From Moraxellaceae bacterium (GTDB taxonomy: Bacteria > Pseudomonadota > Gammaproteobacteria > Pseudomonadales > Moraxellaceae): a stretch of 64,000 nt of DNA. Positions 1 to 7,408 of the stretch are shown one piece after another. Position numbers and translations under genes: made by a program. The stretch lies in NCBI GenBank assembly GCA_024234595.1, contig JACKNZ010000015.1:44679-108678 (forward strand), read 5' to 3'. Position 1 is the stretch's first letter. Every line of letters begins with the position of its first letter. The notes under the pieces are model-generated. The model was not told the origin of the DNA, made no database searches, and saw nothing but the letters and a program-made list of their open reading frames with translations.

Positions 1-123
1 GACAAAGGCTTTATTGCTTTTAACTGGTTAACCATGGGTCAACTGCTAAGCACTCCGTTAATTATGATTGGTATTTTATTATTAGTATTGGCATACCGTC
101 AGCCTGCTAAAGCTGGAGATTAA
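1..123 (+). CDS. lgt: Prolipoprotein diacylglyceryl transferase, C-terminal end (partial)
   Basis: Only the last 40 codons are present, because the gene starts before the window. The visible peptide contains the NWLTMGQLLSTP stretch followed by a hydrophobic final membrane helix and a short basic tail, as at the C-terminus of Lgt. Lgt is an inner-membrane enzyme that transfers diacylglycerol from phosphatidylglycerol to the lipobox cysteine of prelipoproteins. The TAA stop is 4 nt before the thyA start, and the thyA ribosome binding site (GGAG) lies in the last lgt codons, so the two are probably cotranscribed. The lgt-thyA order is common in gammaproteobacteria. Confidence 0.85.
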   Translation, partial: DKGFIAFNWLTMGQLLSTPLIMIGILLLVLAYRQPAKAGD

Positions 124-127
124 AAAC

Positions 128-970
128 ATGAAACAATACTTAGATTTAATGCGTCATATCAAAGACAATGGCACATTCAAAGGTGACCGCACAGGCACAG
201 GCACGTACTCGGTATTTGGCTATCAAATGCGCTTTAACTTGGCGGAAGGCTTTCCCTTAGTGACCACTAAAAAAGTACATCTTAAGTCGATTATTCACGA
301 ATTATTATGGTTTTTAAGTGGTGATACCAACGTTAAATACTTGCAAGATAACGGTGTTAGTATTTGGAACGAATGGGCAACTGCCGAACAATGTGCGCGT
401 TTTGGTCGCCCCGAAAGTGAGTTAGGGCCTGTGTATGGTCATCAATGGCGTAATTTTGGCGCAACCAAAAATGCCGATGGTAGTTTTAGCCCTGATGGTG
501 TTGACCAAATAGCCGCCCTCGTTCATGACCTCAAACATAATCCAAACTCTCGCCGTTTAATTGTCTCTGGTTGGAATCCGCAAGAAGCTAATCAAGTCGC
601 TTTGCCACCATGTCACACTTTATTTCAATTTTATGTGGCGGATGGCAAGTTGTCTTGTCAATTATATCAACGTAGTGCGGATGTGTTTTTAGGCGTGCCG
701 TTTAATATTGCCTCCTATGCTTTATTAACCATGATGTTGGCACAAGTCTGTGATTTGCAATTGGGTGAATTTATTTGGACAGGTGGTGATTGTCATTTAT
801 ACAGCAATCACCTCGAACAAACTGAATTACAACTCAGCCGTGAACCGTTACCCTTACCGACCATGCGTTTAAACCCAGATATTAAAGATATTTTTGCCTT
901 TAAATATGACGATTTTACGCTAGAGAATTATCAATCCCATGCGGCCATTAAAGCCCCTGTCGCGGTTTAA
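128..970 (+). CDS. thyA: Thymidylate synthase ThyA
   Basis: Converts dUMP and 5,10-methylene-tetrahydrofolate to dTMP and dihydrofolate in the cytosol. The 280-residue protein is close to the bacterial norm of 264-280. It shows the GDRTGTGT phosphate-binding loop near residue 19, the nucleophile Cys162 in LPPCHTLFQF, the RR pair at 142-143, and the QRSADVFLGVPFN substrate-binding stretch. The ATG follows a GGAG motif overlapping the lgt end. Its product dihydrofolate is the substrate of FolA, encoded downstream at 1652, but a toxin-antitoxin pair has come between the two genes. Confidence 0.97.
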   Translation: MKQYLDLMRHIKDNGTFKGDRTGTGTYSVFGYQMRFNLAEGFPLVTTKKVHLKSIIHELLWFLSGDTNVKYLQDNGVSIWNEWATAEQCARFGRPESELGPVYGHQWRNFGATKNADGSFSPDGVDQIAALVHDLKHNPNSRRLIVSGWNPQEANQVALPPCHTLFQFYVADGKLSCQLYQRSADVFLGVPFNIASYALLTMMLAQVCDLQLGEFIWTGGDCHLYSNHLEQTELQLSREPLPLPTMRLNPDIKDIFAFKYDDFTLENYQSHAAIKAPVAV

Positions 971-983
971 GGGAGGTGGTTAA

Positions 984-1226
984 ATGAATATTGCTCAAAC
1001 ATTACAAACACATATTTTAGCGTTACCAACTCATATGCAAGCCGAAGTTTTAGATTTTGTTGAGTATTTAGAACAAAAACATGGCGTTGGTTTGGCAGCT
1101 AAAAAAAATAACGACTTACAAACAGAAGCCTTTCTTCAACGTGTGGCTTATAGTTTGAGTGACGACTTCCCTGATGATATTGATAGTACCGATTTAGGCG
1201 AAGATAGCACAAAGGACAACTTATAA
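984..1226 (+). CDS. Antitoxin of a VapBC-type pair (DUF2281-like)
   Basis: An 80-residue acidic protein whose first 35 residues (IAQTLQTHILALPTHMQAEV, then LDFVEYLEQKH) match the DUF2281 pattern of small antitoxins: a helix with PxxxQxEVLDFVEFL character. The C-terminal half is rich in Asp and Glu and probably disordered, as expected of the region that wraps the toxin. It starts 13 nt after the thyA stop behind a GGGAGG Shine-Dalgarno and overlaps the PIN toxin gene by 1 nt (TAATG), so translation is probably coupled. The partner gene makes the antitoxin assignment firm; the exact family is from memory. Confidence 0.8.
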   Translation: MNIAQTLQTHILALPTHMQAEVLDFVEYLEQKHGVGLAAKKNNDLQTEAFLQRVAYSLSDDFPDDIDSTDLGEDSTKDNL

Positions 1227-1627
1227 TGTCAAGCTATCTATTAGATACCAATGCGTGTATTGCTATCTTAAAAGGCAATCCAGTTATACTCAATCATGTC
1301 CGTCGTGTCGGATTACAACAACTGTATTTATGCACGCCTGTTAAAGCAGAATTATGGTTTGGTGCATGTAAAAGCGTCAAAGTTATAGAAAATCAACAAA
1401 AGCTAGAAAGCTTTTTTATAGACATTCCTAGTTTAGCCTTTGATGACCATGTCTTTAAAACATTAGCTGAATTGCGTATGGATTTATTTGCTAAAGGAAC
1501 ACCGATTGGCCCTTACGATATGCAAATAGCCGCAATAGCTCTAAGCTATGACTTAACCATAGTCACCCATAATCTACGTGAATTTGAACGTGTTCCAAAT
1601 CTGCGTATCGAAGATTGGCTAATTTAA
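1226..1627 (+). CDS. vapC: VapC-family PIN-domain ribonuclease toxin
   Basis: A 133-residue PIN-domain protein, the usual VapC length. The acidic catalytic positions are visible as Asp7 (YLLDTN), Glu42 (VKAELWFGA) and Asp98 (IGPYDMQIAA); the fourth site is Asn116 in THNLREF, a common VapC variant. VapC toxins cleave RNA, often initiator tRNA, when their antitoxin is degraded. The start codon overlaps the antitoxin stop. The module sits between thyA and folA in the same direction, with folA only 24 nt downstream, so folA is likely expressed through it. No sign of decay is seen. Confidence 0.9.
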   Translation: MSSYLLDTNACIAILKGNPVILNHVRRVGLQQLYLCTPVKAELWFGACKSVKVIENQQKLESFFIDIPSLAFDDHVFKTLAELRMDLFAKGTPIGPYDMQIAAIALSYDLTIVTHNLREFERVPNLRIEDWLI

Positions 1628-1651
1628 TAACACTTAAAAACGACTTATCTT

Positions 1652-2152
1652 ATGAAACTCTCTTTAATTGTTGCAGTTGCCGAAAATGGCTGTATTGGCA
1701 TTGATAACAAATTGCCTTGGTATTTACCCGAAGATTTAAAATATTTTCGCCGCTTAACCACAGGCAATATTGTCATCATGGGACGCAAAACCTATGAGTC
1801 TATTGGGAAACCGCTACCCAATCGCCATAATATTGTCATTAGTCATAATCCAAATTTTACCGCAGAAGGCATAAAAATCGTTTGTAGTATTGATGAAGCT
1901 TTAAAAATGGCTAACAGTTTGGCGGAAATTAGCGGCATTAACGAAACCTTTATTATGGGTGGCGCACAAATTTACCAACAAACATTGGCCTTAGCTGATC
2001 GTTTATATGTAACCGAAGTGAAAAAAGTTGTCACAGGTGATGCCTTTTTTCCGTCTATTAATAAAGCGCAATGGCAAGAATTAGGCCGTGAAGCCCATTA
2101 TTACGAGCCACAAGATATACACTATGATTTTGTGGTGTATGAGCGTGTGTAA
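1652..2152 (+). CDS. folA: Dihydrofolate reductase
   Basis: NADPH-dependent reduction of dihydrofolate to tetrahydrofolate, closing the cycle opened by ThyA. The 166-residue protein is the standard chromosomal length. It shows IVAVAENGCIGIDNKLPW at the N-terminus, the catalytic acid Asp28 in LPEDLKYF, the GRKTYESIGKPLPNR cofactor-binding stretch and the FIMGGAQIYQQ motif. The ribosome binding site in front of the ATG is weak, consistent with translation following on from the upstream genes. In related genomes folA normally follows thyA directly. Confidence 0.96.
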   Translation: MKLSLIVAVAENGCIGIDNKLPWYLPEDLKYFRRLTTGNIVIMGRKTYESIGKPLPNRHNIVISHNPNFTAEGIKIVCSIDEALKMANSLAEISGINETFIMGGAQIYQQTLALADRLYVTEVKKVVTGDAFFPSINKAQWQELGREAHYYEPQDIHYDFVVYERV

Positions 2153-2175
2153 ATAGCAAAGCTGGAGAACCGATA

Positions 2176-2709
2176 ATGAATACACAAACTGCAATTTTAG
2201 GTGGTGGTTGTTTTTGGTGTTTAGAAGCTGTTTTCCAGCAAGTTAAAGGAGTACAACACGTCACTTCTGGCTATGCAGGTGGTGCGCGGGCAAATCCATC
2301 TTATGAGCAAATTTGCACTGGTGCAACAGGTCATGCCGAAGTGGTTAAAATTGATTTTGATGCTGAAGTGATTAGCTTTGAACAACTGTTAACCATCTTT
2401 TTTGCCATTCACGACCCAACAACTTTAAATCGTCAAGGCAATGATATTGGCACACAATATCGTTCGGTGATTTTTTGCCAATCTGTTGAACAAAAACAGT
2501 TAGCAACTGCTTTTATTGCCAAACTTAACCAAGAAAAAGTTTTCAGCAATGCCATTGTGACCCAAATTAGCGATGCTGTGCCTTTTTATGCTGCCGAAGC
2601 CTACCATCAAAATTATTTTAATAATCACCCACAACAAGGCTATTGTCAGTTTGTGGTTGCGCCAAAAGTGCTTAAATTTAAGCAGTATTTTAAAGAGTAT
2701 CAGGCTTAG
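2176..2709 (+). CDS. msrA: Peptide-methionine (S)-S-oxide reductase MsrA
   Basis: Repairs oxidised methionine (S epimer) in proteins, using thioredoxin. The 177-residue protein has the diagnostic GGCFWC motif with catalytic Cys12, followed by GVQHVTSGYAGG, the HAEVV stretch and YRSVIF. A GGAG Shine-Dalgarno lies 8 nt before the ATG. The gene is the last of the plus-strand run beginning with lgt. Its end overlaps the end of the convergent modB gene by 4 nt, leaving no room for a separate terminator between them. Confidence 0.95.
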   Translation: MNTQTAILGGGCFWCLEAVFQQVKGVQHVTSGYAGGARANPSYEQICTGATGHAEVVKIDFDAEVISFEQLLTIFFAIHDPTTLNRQGNDIGTQYRSVIFCQSVEQKQLATAFIAKLNQEKVFSNAIVTQISDAVPFYAAEAYHQNYFNNHPQQGYCQFVVAPKVLKFKQYFKEYQA

Positions 2710-3404
2710 TTTTTTAAACGCAAACGCGGCTTATGTGTCTTAAGCCGCTGCAAAGCAATAATTATCGCCAATATCACGGCAGATATTAGCAATAATAACA
2801 AGGCAAATTGATGAGCCACCACATAATTTAATTTTTGTACTTCATCATATAAGGCAATAGAGGCAACTTTGGTTTCGTGTGGGATACTGCCTCCTAACAT
2901 CAATACCACCCCAAACTCTCCCATCGTATGTGCAAAACTTAATAATGCACCACTCAAAATTCCAAAACGTGATACAGGCACAATCACCGTCCAAAATACT
3001 TGTTTAGGGGTTGCACCCAATGCCATCGCTGCTTCTAACAAACTTTCATCCACCTGTTTAAAGGCCGTTTGTATCGGCTGGAGCGCAAAAGGCAAACTAT
3101 ACAATACTGAGCCAATCACTAAGCCTGTAAATGAAAACACCAAACTACTGTCAAATAACCACAACCATGCTTGTCCAACAGCGGATTGCGGTGCAAACAA
3201 CACTAACAAATAAAAGCCAATGACGGTTGGCGGCAGCACGATTGGTAAAGTCACTACTAACTCAATCACCATTGCCCAGCGCGAGGTAGTGTAGTTTAGC
3301 CAATGCGCCAAAGGCACACACATTGCTAACAGCACCATAGTCGTCACAGCAGCCAATTTGATACTTAACCAAAGTGCATACAACAAATCGGGACTTAATA
3401 ACAT
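2706..3404 (-). CDS. modB: Molybdate ABC transporter permease ModB
   Basis: Inner-membrane permease of the molybdate (or tungstate) importer. The 232 residues form about five hydrophobic helices, with the ABC-permease EAA loop at EAAMALGATPKQVFWTVIVP and the family-typical LPIVLPPTVIGFYLL and SFAHTMGEFGVVLMLGG. It follows modA by 6 nt in one operon. The cognate ATPase gene modC, normally next, is absent: the stop runs into the convergent msrA gene. The ATPase must be encoded elsewhere, or the system uses another one. Confidence 0.93.
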   Translation of the reverse strand: MLLSPDLLYALWLSIKLAAVTTMVLLAMCVPLAHWLNYTTSRWAMVIELVVTLPIVLPPTVIGFYLLVLFAPQSAVGQAWLWLFDSSLVFSFTGLVIGSVLYSLPFALQPIQTAFKQVDESLLEAAMALGATPKQVFWTVIVPVSRFGILSGALLSFAHTMGEFGVVLMLGGSIPHETKVASIALYDEVQKLNYVVAHQFALLLLLISAVILAIIIALQRLKTHKPRLRLKN

Positions 3405-3410
3405 TTAACA

Positions 3411-4175
3411 TTACAACGCGCTATTAGGAAGTACAAAGCCATAATCGGCAAAGACCTTTTGAGCCACCCTTGACTTTAAAAATTGCGTATAACGATAAGA
3501 CCACGGATTTTGTTGGCCGCGCTTAGTCACAACAAATGCTTGCTTTAGGGGTGGGTATAAATTTTGCGGAATTAACCAGTAACGGCCTTGAGTACTTAAT
3601 TGCGGCGCACGCAACAACGACAGAGCCACAAAACCAACATCGGCATGTTGACTTTGAATAAACTGCAAGGTTTGGGCAATGTTCTCTCCCATCACTAATT
3701 TAGGATTAAGTGTATCCCATAATTGCTGACCTACTAAAACGGAACGTGCCGCTTGGCCGTAAGGCGCATGGTCAGGATTGGCAATGGCAATTCGTTTAAT
3801 GTGACTGTTTGATAACACGGCCAAACCTTGAGCCACATCAACATTTGGATTATTAGTCCACAATGCCAGCTGTCCTTGAGCATATACAAACAGACTATTG
3901 GCATCGGCTTTTTGCTGTTCTATCAGCTTTTGTGGATAACGAATATCGGCCGACAAATAAACTTCAAAAGGCGCATCTTGTTGAATTTGTGCATAAAAAT
4001 TACCCGATGAACCTGTTGCCAATTTAATTTGTAATTGTGGATACTGCTGCTGAAATTGCTGATTGAGCTTTTCTAAACAAAAGACCAAATCCGAAGCCGC
4101 CGCAACATATAAGGTATCAGCACTCACTCTACCCACAAACAACAAGCACATGATGATGCTACATAATAATCGCAT
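3411..4175 (-). CDS. modA: Molybdate-binding periplasmic protein ModA
   Basis: Substrate-binding protein that delivers molybdate or tungstate to ModB. The 254-residue precursor has a short signal peptide ending near VSADT, then AAASDL, ATGSSGNFYAQI (oxyanion-binding serines) and VYLSAD, and later ANPDHAPYGQAA, all typical of ModA. It is the first gene of the modAB operon, followed at 6 nt by modB. A 24-bp palindrome that could bind the regulator ModE lies 8 bp upstream of the start codon. Confidence 0.93.
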   Translation of the reverse strand: MRLLCSIIMCLLFVGRVSADTLYVAAASDLVFCLEKLNQQFQQQYPQLQIKLATGSSGNFYAQIQQDAPFEVYLSADIRYPQKLIEQQKADANSLFVYAQGQLALWTNNPNVDVAQGLAVLSNSHIKRIAIANPDHAPYGQAARSVLVGQQLWDTLNPKLVMGENIAQTLQFIQSQHADVGFVALSLLRAPQLSTQGRYWLIPQNLYPPLKQAFVVTKRGQQNPWSYRYTQFLKSRVAQKVFADYGFVLPNSAL

Positions 4176-4183
4176 TTTTGTAC

Positions 4184-4207
4184 CGATATATACATATAAA
4201 CATATCG
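4184..4207. promoter_or_regulatory. Palindromic operator upstream of modA (possible ModE box)
   Basis: A dyad with half sites CGATAT and ATATCG, each flanked by further AT-rich symmetry (CGATATAT, 8-nt centre, ACATATCG). It lies just before the modA start. The known E. coli ModE site has half sites of the form CGTTATAT and ATATAACG with a 10-nt centre, so the arrangement is similar but not identical. Function is inferred from position and symmetry. Confidence 0.45.
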
Positions 4208-4259
4208 CTACTGTAACAAAAACACAGTCTTAAAAGCGAGGATTATTTTTTGAGAGAAA

Positions 4260-4700
4260 CTACGGCAAAAGCCCACACTCAGGTTGTGCCAACCAACTTT
4301 CGACCATTAAGGCTGCTGCGGTAGAATCTAAAGAAGGTTTTTTACCTTTACGACGCTCAGCAACTTCATCAAGCAAGTCACGCGCAGCGCGGCTGCTTAG
4401 TCGTTCATCCACCATAAACACAGGTAAATTAAAACGCCCATGCAAACGTCGAGCAAATTTTCGGGCTAAATGAGAGAGTTCTGATTCAGTGTCATCCATA
4501 TTTAAGGGTAGCCCAACGATTAAAGCCTGAGGCTGCCACTCTTTGAGTAGTCTTTCTATTAACGTCCAATCGGGAATACCATCACGCATAACCAAAGGTG
4601 ATAAGGGAGCTGCCGTGGCGGTAATACGTTGCCCTATTGCCACGCCTGTTTTTTTTGTCCCAAAATCAAAACCCAATACGGATTGAATATGTTCAAGCAT
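4260..4700 (-). CDS. ruvX: RuvX/YqgF-family nuclease (pre-16S rRNA processing)
   Basis: An RNase H-fold protein, 146 residues from the ATG at 4700, needed for 5' maturation of 16S rRNA. Family marks are VLGFDFGTKKTGVAIGQ at the N-terminus, IVGLPLNMDD in the middle, VDERLSSRAAR and the LDSTAAALMVESWL ending. An in-frame TTG at 4706 is less likely than the ATG. The start lies inside the algH coding end (ATG 8 nt before the end of the algH stop), the conserved yqgE-yqgF order of gammaproteobacteria, so translation is probably coupled. Confidence 0.94.
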   Translation of the reverse strand: MLEHIQSVLGFDFGTKKTGVAIGQRITATAAPLSPLVMRDGIPDWTLIERLLKEWQPQALIVGLPLNMDDTESELSHLARKFARRLHGRFNLPVFMVDERLSSRAARDLLDEVAERRKGKKPSLDSTAAALMVESWLAQPECGLLP

Positions 4701-5262
4701 GGCCAATCTGACTGGTCAATAAATGCAAATCTACGCCAATTTTTTGAGCCGCTGCGTGCCAGCGTACTTCATAAGGTAATTCAAATAATAAATGCTCATC
4801 GGCTGGACACACTAACCATGAATTTTCGGCCATTTCTTTTTCGAGCTGCCCTGCCGTCCATCCTGCATAACCTAACACAACCAAATAATCACGAGGGCCT
4901 TTGCCTTGCGAAATGGCATCTAAAATATCGCGAGAGCTAGTGACACATAAGCCACCTTCGACTTCTAAACTAGAATTCCACTGCCCTTTATCTTTATGCA
5001 ACACAAAACCTGCCTCGCTACTGACAGGCCCACCAAATAGAACGGGCATGTCGGGGTCGGCCAACGGCTTAATCACAGGCAAGCGGATTTCCTTTAGTAG
5101 TTGTTCCAAAGATAAGTCTAAGGGCTTGTTAATCACCAAGCCTACCGCGCCTTCTTCGTCATGCTTGACAATATAAGTCACCGCTTCACTAAAACGGCTA
5201 TCGTCCATATCGGGCATGGCAATGAGGCACTGATGTGTAAAATTAGTATTAGGTAATGTCAT
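4693..5262 (-). CDS. algH: UPF0301/AlgH (YqgE) family protein
   Basis: A 189-residue cytosolic protein of the YqgE/AlgH family, implicated in transcriptional regulation in Pseudomonas but without a settled biochemical role. Family hallmarks are HQCLIAMPDMDDSRFSEAV, the EEGAVGLVINKPL stretch, LFGGPVSSEAGFVLH, and YLVVLGYAGWTAGQLEKE. It is the first gene of a two-gene operon with ruvX. The ATG is preceded by AGGA. Intergenic DNA upstream (5263-5378) has no gene, and then a MITE-like repeat begins. Confidence 0.93.
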   Translation of the reverse strand: MTLPNTNFTHQCLIAMPDMDDSRFSEAVTYIVKHDEEGAVGLVINKPLDLSLEQLLKEIRLPVIKPLADPDMPVLFGGPVSSEAGFVLHKDKGQWNSSLEVEGGLCVTSSRDILDAISQGKGPRDYLVVLGYAGWTAGQLEKEMAENSWLVCPADEHLLFELPYEVRWHAAAQKIGVDLHLLTSQIGHA

Positions 5263-5378
5263 AATGTCCTGAGTATTGGGGGCAAGTTAAAATAAGGCAA
5301 GTGTTTTTTTATACAACAGATTAAGTTTATAAAGTCATTGACGAAAGGTTGACCAGTGCATTAAGTTCATACTTTTAA

Positions 5379-5474
5379 GACTTACGCGGTTATCGCTTAT
5401 TTGCTCACTAAATAATCGCCTTTGGCGATTTTTAGTTCACAAAACGCGCTAATATCGATGATATGCGTAAGTCC
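5379..5474. repeat. MITE-like element, copy 1
   Basis: About 96 bp bounded by inverted ends GACTTACGC and GCGTAAGTC. Inside are two small hairpins: ATCGCC-TTT-GGCGAT (5415-5429) and ATATC-GAT-GATAT (5452-5464). A second full copy is at 8080-8176, and both hairpins are preserved there by paired base changes. The element is non-coding and ends 30 bp before the SDR start codon, so it could influence that gene's leader. Confidence 0.85.
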
Positions 5475-5504
5475 CAACTTTGTTTAATAAGTGGAACCCT
5501 TCTA

Positions 5505-6278
5505 ATGACAACTTTAGCAACTGTTATCACTGGCGCATCAGGTGGTATTGGCGAAGCCCTCGCCCGTTTATTTGCTCCCGAACAACAAGCCTTAGTGTTA
5601 GTCGCTCGCAGCAAAGACAAATTAGATGCCCTCGCCAAAGAACTAAACAGCAAACATGGTATTAAAGTTCACGTCATTGTTCAAGACTTACAAGAAATCG
5701 GTGCAGCCGCAAATTTGATGAACGAAATCAGCAATCTAAAATTAAGCGTCGATACACTGGTTAATAATGCAGGTTTTGGAGTGAGCGCGCCATTTGCCAA
5801 AGCCGATGCCGCCAAAACATCGGGCATGATGCAATTAAATATGGTGGCTTTGACTGAATTAACACATATGGCTTTACCTGCCATGTTAGAGCGTGGCCAC
5901 GGTCGAATCATGAACATTGCCTCGGTTGTTGCTTTTCAACCTTGCCCTTATTTTGCGGTTTATGCTGCCAGCAAAGCCTATGTTTTATCGTTTACCGAAG
6001 CCTTAGCCGAAGAAATGCGCGGTCGTGGCATTTTAGTCACCGCCGTTTGCCCCGGTTCGACTGATACAGGCTTTCACAGCGTTGCTAATACCAAAGGGAG
6101 TTTGGTGGACAAAATGGCCGAAAGTCCGTTAATGGTTGCCGAAGAGGCTTATAAGGCTCTTAACAATGGCAAAACAGTGGTGGTAACAGGTTTATTAAAT
6201 AAGCCTTTGCCCTTGGTTAATCGTTTAGTGCCACGCAAAGCGATGACTTGGGCAACAAGTAAGTTGATGGGCAGGTAA
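5505..6278 (+). CDS. Short-chain dehydrogenase/reductase
   Basis: A 257-residue classical SDR oxidoreductase using NAD(P)H. It shows the Rossmann motif TGASGGIG at residues 8-15, the LVNNAGFG motif, the catalytic Ser in IMNIASVVAF, and the YxxxK pair in YAASKAYVLSF. The substrate cannot be deduced; close look-alikes are annotated as DltE/YqjQ-type acyl or ketone reductases. I chose the ATG at 5505: an upstream in-frame start at 5463 would place 14 codons partly inside the MITE-like repeat and before the Rossmann fold. The gene stands alone between divergent algH and a convergent thioesterase. Confidence 0.9.
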   Translation: MTTLATVITGASGGIGEALARLFAPEQQALVLVARSKDKLDALAKELNSKHGIKVHVIVQDLQEIGAAANLMNEISNLKLSVDTLVNNAGFGVSAPFAKADAAKTSGMMQLNMVALTELTHMALPAMLERGHGRIMNIASVVAFQPCPYFAVYAASKAYVLSFTEALAEEMRGRGILVTAVCPGSTDTGFHSVANTKGSLVDKMAESPLMVAEEAYKALNNGKTVVVTGLLNKPLPLVNRLVPRKAMTWATSKLMGR

Positions 6279-6287
6279 ATTTAAAAT

Positions 6288-6365
6288 GCCCCTGTGATTT
6301 ACCCTGAATCGCCGTAAGACCTCGTCCTTTAGGTCGGTGAGGATGTCAACAAAATACACGGGGGC
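6288..6365. terminator. Interrupted inverted repeat between convergent genes
   Basis: GCCCCTGTG at 6288-6296 pairs, with one mismatch, with CACGGGGGC at 6357-6365. The arms flank the IS-end relic at 6311-6350 and lie between the convergent SDR and thioesterase genes. It may be a bidirectional terminator whose loop received the relic. There is no clear T-run. Confidence 0.35.
6311..6350 (+). mobile_element. IS200/IS605-type right-end relic
   Basis: About 40 bp with a GTCCTTTAGG core and flanking CCTC/GAGG arms, ending in GATGTCAA. This is the layout found just after tnpB genes of IS605-group elements, where the 3' hairpin forms the guide-RNA scaffold and the transposon end. The intact tnpB at 16283 ends with a comparable hairpin followed by the same GATGTCAA. 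No tnpB or tnpA coding remains here, so this is a solo end. Confidence 0.55.
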
Positions 6366-6370
6366 TAGAA

Positions 6371-6844
6371 CTAATTCTGCTCTTTAACTCGCCACAGCGC
6401 ATATTCAGCAATTTGTGTGCTGCATACACCGTTTGCGTCACCTACTTCTATATATAACTGTGCGCGAATACGACCTTTATGACTCAAGGTTTTTTGCATA
6501 TGTGCCAAAACCTCTGGATTGGGTAATAATGCTTTTGCCCAAAAATCGGTGTTAATTGGTTTTTTATATTGAATATCGGCATGCGTCACCGCCACCTGAC
6601 AATCATCATAATGGTCTTTTGCCCATACCATTAACGCTCCCCAACCACACACCGTTGCCAAGCTACTAATACTACCTGCAAAGGCGGTATTTTTGTCGTT
6701 ACTGTTACAGGCCAAAGGCGCGGTTAACAACAAAGACAAGCCATCATATTTAGCAACACTCACTTGCATCGCTGCGGTTAACGGTAATTGCTGATGCAAA
6801 AAATCTTGCAAAAAATCTTGTGCTTGCGTAAAAGTCATGGTCAT
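6371..6844 (-). CDS. Hotdog-fold thioesterase (YiiD C-terminal type)
   Basis: A 157-residue protein resembling the thioesterase domain found at the C-terminus of E. coli YiiD. The conserved stretch is SNDKNTAFAGSISSLATVCG, with the helix GWGALMVWAKDH and the strand TDIQYKKPI-like segment ADIQYKKPINTDF. Such proteins probably hydrolyse acyl-CoA or acyl-carrier thioesters; the substrate is unknown. Its ATG comes 3 nt after the nitroreductase stop, so the two form an operon with coupled translation. Confidence 0.8.
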   Translation of the reverse strand: MTMTFTQAQDFLQDFLHQQLPLTAAMQVSVAKYDGLSLLLTAPLACNSNDKNTAFAGSISSLATVCGWGALMVWAKDHYDDCQVAVTHADIQYKKPINTDFWAKALLPNPEVLAHMQKTLSHKGRIRAQLYIEVGDANGVCSTQIAEYALWRVKEQN

Positions 6845-6847
6845 TGT

Positions 6848-7408
6848 TTAGCCCTGCCATGTTTGTACAAAATCAGTCACATTTAATAAGGTCGGATTTT
6901 TAGAAGGTGTGGCGGCTGTGCCGACATACACAAAACCTGCGATTTGCTCGTGTGCTTGCAAAGATAATGCGTGTTTAATTAAGGTATGCTCTACTACCCA
7001 TCCTGTACGCCACATACTGGCAAAACCTTGAGCATGTAAGGCTAATAACAAGTTTTGTACCGCTGCACCTGTGCTTAGCGTTTGCTCAACAAAAGGTACT
7101 TTGGCATCTTCTTTAAATGTGGTAATTGCTACGATAATCATAGGTGCGCGTAAAGGCATTTTTAATAACCGTTGTTGTTCAACGTCGGCTAATTGAGGGT
7201 TATCGGCTAAACCTGCTTGTAAGAAATATTCCCCCAAACGTTGACGTGCTTGTCCTTCAATCACCAAATAACGCCAAGGACGCAACATTCGATGGTCAGG
7301 TGCGCGTAATGCGGCTTGAAAAGCTTGATTTAACGCCCCTGCGCTGGGTGCTGGCTCGGTAAGTGCACCATGCGAGGTGCGTGTGAGTAAGGCTGTTTGG
7401 GTATCCAT
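6848..7408 (-). CDS. YdjA-type nitroreductase family protein
   Basis: A 186-residue FMN-dependent oxidoreductase of the small nitroreductase group. It aligns by eye with E. coli YdjA: an EPAPS segment near residue 18, ALRAPDHRMLRPWRYLVIEG, PLRAPMIIVAI, KVPFVEQTLSTGAAVQNLLLA and a terminal GFVYVGT. The physiological substrate is not known. The ribosome binding site AGAGG lies 10 nt before the ATG. It is the first gene of a pair with the thioesterase. A broken DUF1016 gene lies immediately upstream and runs into this start. Confidence 0.88.
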   Translation of the reverse strand: MDTQTALLTRTSHGALTEPAPSAGALNQAFQAALRAPDHRMLRPWRYLVIEGQARQRLGEYFLQAGLADNPQLADVEQQRLLKMPLRAPMIIVAITTFKEDAKVPFVEQTLSTGAAVQNLLLALHAQGFASMWRTGWVVEHTLIKHALSLQAHEQIAGFVYVGTAATPSKNPTLLNVTDFVQTWQG

